Assembly (NCBI RefSeq): GCF_003432385.1
Contig: NZ_CP031841.1
Location: 1,651,579-1,715,578, forward strand
DNA: 64,000 bases
Origin: Breoghania sp. L-A4
GTDB taxonomy: Bacteria; Pseudomonadota; Alphaproteobacteria; Rhizobiales; Stappiaceae
Direction: 5' to 3'
Made by a program: the position numbers and the translations under genes. Under the pieces are notes generated by a model. It did no database searches and was not told the DNA's origin. It saw only the letters and a list, made by a program, of their open reading frames with translations. Of this stretch, positions 17,821 to 25,145 are shown piece by piece (positions within the stretch are counted from its first letter, which is position 1; the number at the start of each line of letters is the position of its first letter).

Positions 17821-19800
17821 ATGATCAACGAACTCGGCCATTTCGCGCTGGTGCTGGCGCTGGTCATGGCGCTGGTGCAATCGGTGATTCCGGTGTGGGG
17901 CGCGGCCCGGCACGACGCGCGGCTGATGGCGGTGGCGGCGCCGGTGGCCGGCATGCAGTTCCTGTTCGTCGGCCTGTCCTTCGCCGCGCTGACGATGGCC
18001 TACTTGCAGTCCGACTTCTCGCTCCTCAACGTCTGGCAGAACTCGCATTCCGCCAAGCCCTTGATTTACAAGATCTCGGGCGTCTGGGGCAACCACGAGG
18101 GCTCGATGCTGCTGTGGGTGCTGATCCTGGCGCTGTTCGGCGCGCTGGTCGCCGCCTTCGGCCGCAACATGCCCGAAACCCTGCGCGCCAACGTGCTGGG
18201 CGTGCAGGCCTGGGTGGCCTCGGCCTTCCTGCTGTTCATCCTGTTCACCTCCAATCCGTTCCTGCGCCTGAACCCGGCGCCGATGGAGGGCAACGACCTC
18301 AATCCGCTGCTGCAGGACATCGGCCTGGCGATCCATCCGCCGTTGCTCTACCTCGGCTACGTCGGCTTCTCGATCACCTTCTCGTTTGCCGCCGCAGCCC
18401 TGCTGGAAGGCCGCATCGACGCCGCCTGGGCGCGCTGGATGCGGCCGTGGACGCTGGTCGCGTGGATGTTCATGACGCTGGGCATCTCCATGGGCTCCTA
18501 CTGGGCCTATTACGAGCTCGGCTGGGGCGGCTTCTGGTTCTGGGATCCGGTGGAGAACGCCTCGTTCATGCCGTGGATCCTGGGCACCGCGCTGCTGCAT
18601 TCCGCCATCGTGATGGAGAAGCGCGACGCGCTGAAGATCTGGACCATACTGCTGGCCATCCTGACCTTCTCGCTGTCGTTGCTGGGCACCTTTCTGGTGC
18701 GTTCGGGCGTGCTGACCTCGGTGCACACATTCGCCACCGATCCCGAGCGCGGCATCTTCATCCTCGGCATTCTGATCGTCTTCATCGGCGGATCGCTGGC
18801 ACTGTTCGCCTGGCGCGCGCCGCTGCTCAAGCAGGGCGGGCTGTTCGCGCCGATCTCGCGCGAGGGCGCGCTGATCTTCAACAACCTGTTCCTCACCGCC
18901 GCCTGCGCCGCCGTCTTCGTCGGCACGCTGTACCCCTTGGCGCTGGACGCCATCACCGGCGAGAAGATTTCCGTCGGCGCGCCGTTCTTCAACCTGACTT
19001 TCATTCCGCTGGTCGCGCCGCTGATGGTGGCGATACCCTTCGGCCCCCTGCTGGCGTGGAAGCGCGGCGATCTGCTGGCCGCCTCGCAGCGGCTGTTGGC
19101 GGTTCTCGGGCTTGCGATCCTGGTGGCGGTATTCGCCGCCTGGCTGAACGGCGAGGCCGGGGTGCTGGCGCCGCTGGGCGTGGGCGCCGCCGTGTGGGTC
19201 ATGGTCGGCTCGATGAGCGAGCTTGCGGTGCGCACGAAGCTGTTCTCGCTGCCTCCGGGCCAGTCGCTGCGCCGCGCCATCGGCCTGCCGCGCTCGGTCT
19301 GGGGCACAGCGATCGCCCACTTCGGCGTCGGCGTGTCGGTGCTCGGCATGGTGGCGGTCACCGCCTGGCAGAGCGAGACCATCGAGGTGGTCAAGCCCGG
19401 CGGGAGCGTGACGATCGGCAAATACGAGGCGACGTTCGAGGGATTGACGCCGGCGCGGGGCGCGAATTTCCGTGAGGATGTCGCCCAGTTCACCGTGCGC
19501 CGCGGCGGCGTGGTGGTGGCGGAGATGAAGCCGACGAAACGCTTCTACCCCGCCCGCCAGATGCCGACGACCGAGGCCGATATCAAGACGTTCGGCCTGA
19601 ACCAGCTCTATGTGTCGCTGGGCGACGTGCAGGATGGCGGCGGCATCACCGTGCGCGGCTACGACAAGCCGCTGGTGACGCTGATCTGGCTCGGCTCGAT
19701 AATCATGGTGTTCGGCGGACTGGTGTCGTTATCAGATCGCCGCTTGCGCGTCGGCGCGCCCAGGCCCGCGCGCCGCGCGGCCCCTGTCGCGGCGGAGTAG
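17821..19800 (+). CDS. ccmF: Heme lyase subunit CcmF (CycK)
   Basis: A 659-residue integral membrane protein with many hydrophobic helices. It has the heme-handling WWD motif (ELGWGGFWFWDPVENASFMP) and conserved WGNHEGSMLLW and HPPLLYLGYVG segments with likely heme-ligand histidines. CcmF takes heme from holo-CcmE and, with CcmH and CcmI, ligates it to the CXXCH motif of apocytochromes. The ATG at 17821 is preceded by AAGGGGAGAGCCGGT and gives the usual N-terminus MINELGHFAL. An earlier in-frame ATG at 17770 lacks family support. Confidence 0.95.
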   Translation: MINELGHFALVLALVMALVQSVIPVWGAARHDARLMAVAAPVAGMQFLFVGLSFAALTMAYLQSDFSLLNVWQNSHSAKPLIYKISGVWGNHEGSMLLWVLILALFGALVAAFGRNMPETLRANVLGVQAWVASAFLLFILFTSNPFLRLNPAPMEGNDLNPLLQDIGLAIHPPLLYLGYVGFSITFSFAAAALLEGRIDAAWARWMRPWTLVAWMFMTLGISMGSYWAYYELGWGGFWFWDPVENASFMPWILGTALLHSAIVMEKRDALKIWTILLAILTFSLSLLGTFLVRSGVLTSVHTFATDPERGIFILGILIVFIGGSLALFAWRAPLLKQGGLFAPISREGALIFNNLFLTAACAAVFVGTLYPLALDAITGEKISVGAPFFNLTFIPLVAPLMVAIPFGPLLAWKRGDLLAASQRLLAVLGLAILVAVFAAWLNGEAGVLAPLGVGAAVWVMVGSMSELAVRTKLFSLPPGQSLRRAIGLPRSVWGTAIAHFGVGVSVLGMVAVTAWQSETIEVVKPGGSVTIGKYEATFEGLTPARGANFREDVAQFTVRRGGVVVAEMKPTKRFYPARQMPTTEADIKTFGLNQLYVSLGDVQDGGGITVRGYDKPLVTLIWLGSIIMVFGGLVSLSDRRLRVGAPRPARRAAPVAAE

Positions 19801-19809
19801 GGGCGCGAG

Positions 19810-20322
19810 ATGAGGGATTACGCGATGCGCCGGGCGCTTTCCACCTTCACGGTGGCCCTGGTTCTGACGCTGGCAACTGCCGGCGCCATGACGCTCCTGT
19901 GCGCCGGTCCGGCGCTTGCGGTGCAGCCCGACGAGGTGCTCAGCGATCCGGTGCTGGAGCACCGGGCCCGCGCGTTGTCGAAGGAGCTGCGCTGCATGGT
20001 GTGCCAGAACCAGTCGATCGACGACAGCGACGCGCCGCTGGCCCGCGACCTGCGCATCCTGGTGCGCGAGCGCCTGAAGGAAGGCGACAGCGACGGCGAG
20101 GTCATCGACTATCTGGTCGACCGCTACGGCGAATTCGTGCTGCTCAAACCCCGCTTCGCCCTGCACACCCTGGCCCTGTGGCTCGGCGCGCCGCTGGCGC
20201 TGCTGCTGGGCGGTTTTCTGGTCTTCCGCGCGAGCCGCAACAAGGCCGCGGCCCGCAGCGCGGGCGTGGAACCGCTCAGCGAGGCGGAACAGGCGGAGCT
20301 CAAGCGCGTGATGGAGGGGTAG
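19810..20322 (+). CDS. ccmH: Cytochrome c maturation thiol-disulfide protein CcmH (CycL)
   Basis: A 170-residue protein with a signal peptide ending near GPALAVQP. The redox motif is [18 protein letters not shown] (Cys-x-x-Cys), and a C-terminal anchor helix follows ([17 protein letters not shown]). It reduces or holds apocytochrome cysteines for heme ligation. It begins 9 bp after ccmF, so coupling is likely. The first ATG (19810) and another at 19825 are both possible starts. At 170 residues it is the short, rhizobial form without the TPR part, which here is on CcmI. Confidence 0.95.
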   Translation: MRDYAMRRALSTFTVALVLTLATAGAMTLLCAGPALAVQPDEVLSDPVLEHRARALSKELRCMVCQNQSIDDSDAPLARDLRILVRERLKEGDSDGEVIDYLVDRYGEFVLLKPRFALHTLALWLGAPLALLLGGFLVFRASRNKAAARSAGVEPLSEAEQAELKRVMEG

Positions 20323-20351
20323 GGGGCATCATGAGGAGGAGAGGGTGTGCC

Positions 20352-20921
20352 ATGGGATTGCGAATTCTCGCCAAGGCGTGCTCTTGCCTCGCGACCGGTT
20401 TTCTTCTCGTGCTGGTCGCTACGACTTCTTCCGCATTTGCTGATCCGCTCGGGCTGGTCGATTATCCGGCGCTTTTCGAGCGCCACGCCGACCGTGTCAC
20501 AGTCTCTTCCGACGGAGTTGAAACGCTGGTTTTACCGAGCGGGATCACGGTGCGGCATACCAACAAGGGATATGTTGGTACAGATCCGACCGACGCCATC
20601 GGGTGCTTGACCTATTTTTTCGTCGAGATCGATGCAGCAGCGCGTATTTGTCCAAGTTTGATGAGCAAGGAGGAGGCTCGCGCCTTTGCCGACCAGCGCT
20701 CGCGCCTTCTTGGATTCTATGCGAAAAGTGCCTTTCCGCCGGCCGCCGCGAACAAGGCGAGCGAAGCCTACGAAGCCGCTGTCGCGAAGGTGGTGCAACG
20801 CGGCAGGTCATGTTCGAAGCTAGAGAATGTCCGGATGATGGTACCCGGCCTGCTCGAAAAGGAGCGGTTTGACGAACTCTTCGCATCACCCAAGCTGCCT
20901 GTGTCCAATCCCTGTCTCTGA
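20352..20921 (+). CDS. Exported protein of unknown function downstream of ccmH
   Basis: A 189-residue protein with a clear signal peptide (LATGFLLVLVATTSSAFA before DPLGLVDYP). The mature part has four cysteines (IGCLTYF, RICPSL, RSCSKL, SNPCL), enough for two disulfides, and no motif I recognise. The ATG at 20352 follows AGGAGGAGAGGG with good spacing; an ATG at 20331 also exists. It lies about 30 bp after ccmH. Base composition is somewhat lower in GC than the ccm genes, so it may be a later addition. Confidence 0.7.
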   Translation: MGLRILAKACSCLATGFLLVLVATTSSAFADPLGLVDYPALFERHADRVTVSSDGVETLVLPSGITVRHTNKGYVGTDPTDAIGCLTYFFVEIDAAARICPSLMSKEEARAFADQRSRLLGFYAKSAFPPAAANKASEAYEAAVAKVVQRGRSCSKLENVRMMVPGLLEKERFDELFASPKLPVSNPCL

Positions 20922-21079
20922 TGGACCAAGCGCGGCTGCATTCTCCCAACCTTACCAACTTGTAATCCCCCGACAGAGAGCTGTAAGGCTCGCTCCGTCA
21001 GAGTGCGTCTCAAGGATCGCGGTGTTCTCCCCGCAACACCCGGTCCGCGAGATCTGACCTTCGAAACGGAGTTACCCCC

Positions 21080-22710
21080 ATGAGCCATTCTTCCCCGAGA
21101 AGACACCCAATCAGGCACCGCGCACAGTCACCGGCGTTCTGCGCCGCAACCGCACGCGGCTGATGGCCGGTGCGCTGGCGATCGCGGTGACCGGCGTTCT
21201 GACCGCGCAGACGCTTGTGCCGTCCGGCCAGTTCGCCCTCGCCGCTCCGGTGCGCGTCGACGCCCAGGCCCCGGCCGATTTCACAGCCGTCGTCAAAGCC
21301 GTGCAGCCGGCGGTGGTCAGCGTCAAGGTGACCGGCGAGATCGACGGCCCGCGCGACGGCCGCCGCGACGGTCGACGTGGCGAGCACCGTGGCAAGCGCG
21401 ATGACGACCGCCGTGGCGAACGTCACGAGCGCCGCTTCGGCTTCGGCACTCCGCCGGAGTTCTTCGAGGACCTTCCCAAGGACCATCCGTTCCGCCGCTT
21501 CTGGCGCGATGAGCGTGGTGGCAAAGAGCGCGGCGAGCGCCGCCATCCGCGCCGCTTCGGCATGTCGCAGGGTTCCGGCTTCTTCATTTCCGCCGACGGC
21601 TACATCGTGACCAACCAGCATGTTGTCGAGCGCGGCAGCAGCTTCACCGTGGTCATGGACGACGGCCGGGAACTCGACGCCAAGCTGATCGGCGCCGACG
21701 AGCGCACGGATCTGGCGCTCTTGAAGGTTGAGAACGGCGACCAGGACTTCACCTACGTCGAATTCGCCCCCGAGGCGCCGCAGGTCGGCCAGTGGGTCGT
21801 CGCCGTGGGCAATCCCTTCGGTCTCGGCGGCTCGGTCACCGCCGGCATCGTCTCGGCGCGCGGCCGTGACATCGGCGCGGGCCCTTACGACGATTTCATC
21901 CAGATCGATGCGCCGGTGAACCGGGGCAACTCGGGCGGACCCGCCTTCAACACCAAGGGCGAGGTCATCGGCATCAACGCGGCGATCTTCTCGCCGTCGG
22001 GCGGCAACGTCGGCATCGCGTTTGCCATTCCGGCTGATACCGCCAAGCAGATCGTCGCCGATCTGAAGGACGACGGTCAGGTGGTGCGCGGATGGCTTGG
22101 CGTGCAGATCCAGCCGGTGTCGCGTGACATCGCCGACGGTCTGGGCCTTGAGGACGCACGCGGCGCGCTGGTCGCCGACACTCCCGCCGACGGTCCCGCC
22201 AAGGCGGCCGGCATCGAGACCGGCGACGCGATCGTCGCGGTCGACGGCAAGACGGTGAAGGGTCCGCGCCAACTCGCCCGGATGATCGCCAGCTATGCGC
22301 CTGGCTCCTCTGTCGACGTCACGGTGTGGCGCGACGGCGCGGAGAAGGACGTCACCGTCGAACTCGGCACGCTTCCCGGTCAGCAGGCCGCGGTCTCCGC
22401 GGACGACGTGAGCCCGGAGAAGACGGCCTCGCTCGACGCGCTGGGTCTGGAACTGGCCAATGCCCGTGAGGCGGGCCTGGACCAGGACGGTGTGGTGATT
22501 GCCGACATCGACCCCGATGGCCCGGCCGGCCGCAAGGGCCTGCGCCAGGGCGACGTCATCGTTGAAGCCGGCGGTGAGGCCGTGACGACGCCAGAGGATG
22601 TTGCGGCCAGCTTCGACAAGGCCGAGAGCGAGGGCCGCAAGGCGGTTCTGCTGCGGATCATCACCGGCGAGCGCTCGCGCTTCGTCGCGATCCCCGCGCC
22701 CAAGGCCTGA
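21080..22710 (+). CDS. degP: Periplasmic serine protease DegP/HtrA, 5' frameshift in this sequence
   Basis: HtrA protease with the catalytic triad in TNQHVVE (His), TDLALLK (Asp) and RGNSGGPAF (Ser), then two PDZ domains (IQPVSRDIADGLGL onward and LDALGLELANAREAG onward). An unusual Arg/Asp/Gly-rich stretch before the protease core (DGRRDGRRGEHRGKRDDDRR) is highly charged. The uninterrupted frame begins at 21163. However, the better start is ATG 21080 (after CGGAG), whose frame continues into the gene if one base is missing near 21098-21101, restoring RKTPNQAPRTVTGVLRRN. The protein would degrade or refold damaged envelope proteins. A strong terminator follows. Confidence 0.92.
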
Positions 22711-22767
22711 CGAACCGGCCTCGCCGCAGTCATTCGTCGTCCCCCGACGCAGGCGAGGCCGTATCGG

Positions 22768-22799
22768 CGGCAGGTTCTCCCCAGAACCTGCCGCTTTTT
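22768..22799 (+). terminator. Intrinsic terminator after degP
   Basis: CGGCAGGTTCT (22768-22778) pairs perfectly with AGAACCTGCCG (22783-22793) around CCCC, followed by a T5 run at 22795-22799. It separates degP from the two-component genes. Confidence 0.85.
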
Positions 22800-22919
22800 C
22801 TTTCCCGCTGCAAAGCGCCTATATAGGGAACGGGCGGAGCGGATTCGGCGCCATGGCGCCAGCCGCGCGGATCATGCGCGGCGCCCCAGTGCCCGGCAGC
22901 GAAACCCAGCAGGTAAGTC

Positions 22920-23603
22920 ATGCGTATCCTGATCATCGAAGACGACCGCGAGGCGGCGGCCTATCTCGTCAAGGCGCTGAAGGAGGCGGGCCACGTCGCC
23001 GATCCGGCGTTCGACGGCGAGGAGGGTTTCTTCAAGGCCAGCGAGAACGACTACGACGTGCTGGTCGTGGACCGGATGCTGCCGCGCCGCGACGGGCTGT
23101 CGGTGATCGAGGGACTGAAGACGACCGGCGACACGACGCCGATCCTGATCCTCTCCGCGCTCGGTCAGGTCGACGACCGGGTGACCGGCCTGCGCGCCGG
23201 CGGCGACGACTATCTGACGAAACCCTATGCCTTTTCCGAACTGCTGGCCCGCGTCGAGGCGCTTGGCCGGCGCAACCGTCCCGCCGACGTCGACACCACC
23301 TACAAGGTGGGCGACCTGCAGCTCGACCGGCTGGCGCACACCGTGCTGCGCGGCGAGGAGGTCATTCCGCTGCAGCCGCGCGAGTTTCGTCTGCTGGAAT
23401 ACCTGATGAAGCACGCCGGCCAGGTCGTCACCCGGACGATGCTGCTGGAAAACGTCTGGGACTATCATTTCGATCCGCAGACCAACGTGATCGACGTGCA
23501 TATCTCGCGGCTGCGCGGCAAGATCGACAAGGGATTCGACAGGCCGCTGCTGCACACCGTTCGCGGCGCGGGCTACACCATTCGCGACGAGGCGCGTCCG
23601 TGA
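22920..23603 (+). CDS. OmpR-family response regulator
   Basis: A 227-residue regulator. The receiver domain has acidic residues in IIEDDRE, phosphoacceptor Asp51 in LVVDRMLPRRDG, and Lys in LTKPY. The C-terminal winged helix ends HTVRGAGYTIRDE. It overlaps the next gene by 4 bp (GTGA), so the two are co-translated. In rhizobia this locus, from memory, also has a regulator-kinase pair between degP and glnE. The target genes are not evident from the sequence. DegP next door suggests an envelope-related role, but the terminator between them argues for separate transcription. Confidence 0.9.
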   Translation: MRILIIEDDREAAAYLVKALKEAGHVADPAFDGEEGFFKASENDYDVLVVDRMLPRRDGLSVIEGLKTTGDTTPILILSALGQVDDRVTGLRAGGDDYLTKPYAFSELLARVEALGRRNRPADVDTTYKVGDLQLDRLAHTVLRGEEVIPLQPREFRLLEYLMKHAGQVVTRTMLLENVWDYHFDPQTNVIDVHISRLRGKIDKGFDRPLLHTVRGAGYTIRDEARP

Positions 23604-25051
23604 ATACGCTGTCGAGACTCGTCCGCACCACCGCCTTCAAGCTGTCGGCCGCCTATCTGGCGGTCTTCGCGCTGTTCGCGGTCGGGCTGGTCTTCTACAT
23701 CGGCCACGCCACGAGCCAGATGATGCGCGACCAGCTCAACCAGACCATCGACGCCGAGGTCAAGGGACTGAGCGAGCAATACCGCCAGGGCGGATTGCGG
23801 CGGCTGGCCAGTGTCGTCGAGCGGCGCTCCCGCCAGCCCGGCGCCAGCCTGTATCTGATCACCGATTTCGCGGGAAACGTGCTCACCGGCAACATCGCCC
23901 ACATCGACGAGGATGTGTTCGCGAATCCGCCCGACGGCCTGCGCATGGTGCGCTACAGGCGCGAGGGCGGGGGTGACGACGATGCGTATGAGGCGGTGGT
24001 GCAGGTGTTCCCGATGCCGGGGAATTTCTATCTGCTGGTCGGCCGCGACGTCTCGGAAGGCAAGCGCTTCCGCAAGGTGATCGACGATGCGCTGAGGTGG
24101 ATCATGGTGGTCGTTGGCGCGCTGGCAATCCTCAGCTGGGTGTTTGTCGGCCGACGCGTGCTGCAGCGCATCGACTCCGTGTCGAAAACCAGCCGCCGCA
24201 TCATGGCGGGCGATCTGTCGCGCCGGCTGCAGGTGACGGGATCGGGCGACGAGTTCGACCGGCTGTCGGAAAACGTCAACGCCATGCTCGACCGCATCGA
24301 GCAGCTGATGCTGGGGCTGAAGGACGTCTCCGACAACATCGCGCACGATCTCAAGACGCCGCTGACCCGGCTGCGCAACCGCGTCGAGGCGGCTCTGCGC
24401 GAGGATCCCTCCGAAGAGGGCTATCGCGCCGCGCTGGAGGCGACGATCGAGGACTCCGACCAGCTCATCCGCCTGTTCAACGCGCTGCTGCGCATCGCCC
24501 GGGTTGAGGCCGGATCGCCCGACGAGGGCATGGCGCGGATCGATGCTGGCGAGATCGCGCGCGAGGTGGCGGAGCTTTACGAGCCCGTGGCCGAGGAGGC
24601 GGGCGTCGGTTTCACGCTGGATGTGGACGGCTCCGCGCCGATCGAGGCCAGCCGCGAGCTGGTCGCCCAGGCGCTCGCCAATCTCATCGACAACGCGTTG
24701 AAGTACGGCCGCGCGGAGGACGGCGAGGCGGACAACGGTGAGACCGACGGTGAATCCGCGCCGGCGATCACCCTGTCGGTGCGGCGCGAGGGAACGGATG
24801 TGACAATTTCGGTCGGCGACCGGGGCCCGGGTATCGCTGCCGAGGATCGCGAGCGGGTGCGCCGCCGGTTCGTGCGCCTGGAGACCAGCCGCTCGGAGCC
24901 CGGCTCGGGTCTCGGGCTCGCGCTCGCGCAGGCGGTGGCCGGGCTGCACCGCGGCACGCTGGAGCTTGACGACAATGCACCGGGGCTCCGGGTGACCATG
25001 CGGCTGCCGCTGGCCGAGACCGGAACAACTGGCGGCGGCGTGCAGACGTAA
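23600..25051 (+). CDS. Sensor histidine kinase partner of the degP-linked regulator
   Basis: A 483-residue kinase starting at GTG 23600, which overlaps the regulator's stop. A transmembrane helix (LSAAYLAVFALFAVGLVFYI) precedes a periplasmic domain of about 120 residues. A second helix (WIMVVVGALAILSWVFVG) and a HAMP domain follow. HisKA has phospho-His249 in NIAHDLKTPLTRLRN. The ATPase domain has LIDNALKYGRAED, GDRGPGI and SGLGLALAQAVAGLHRG. A Glu/Asp/Gly-rich insert (EDGEADNGETDGE) lies in the ATPase domain after the N-box. Confidence 0.9.
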   Translation: MNTLSRLVRTTAFKLSAAYLAVFALFAVGLVFYIGHATSQMMRDQLNQTIDAEVKGLSEQYRQGGLRRLASVVERRSRQPGASLYLITDFAGNVLTGNIAHIDEDVFANPPDGLRMVRYRREGGGDDDAYEAVVQVFPMPGNFYLLVGRDVSEGKRFRKVIDDALRWIMVVVGALAILSWVFVGRRVLQRIDSVSKTSRRIMAGDLSRRLQVTGSGDEFDRLSENVNAMLDRIEQLMLGLKDVSDNIAHDLKTPLTRLRNRVEAALREDPSEEGYRAALEATIEDSDQLIRLFNALLRIARVEAGSPDEGMARIDAGEIAREVAELYEPVAEEAGVGFTLDVDGSAPIEASRELVAQALANLIDNALKYGRAEDGEADNGETDGESAPAITLSVRREGTDVTISVGDRGPGIAAEDRERVRRRFVRLETSRSEPGSGLGLALAQAVAGLHRGTLELDDNAPGLRVTMRLPLAETGTTGGGVQT

Positions 25052-25145
25052 AGGCTGAACAGACCCTGCTGCATCCGCTCCCGGTCCGTGACAGGATGGG
25101 CGCAGCCCGGATCATACCGGGGAGAGGATACAAGCCGGGGCAGGA

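Noticed and set aside
17260-19320. Long open frame on the minus strand antisense to ccmE-ccmF (686 codons)
   Set aside because: It lies wholly opposite well-supported ccm genes, is Gln/Arg/His-rich as expected of mirrored high-GC codons, and has no family likeness.
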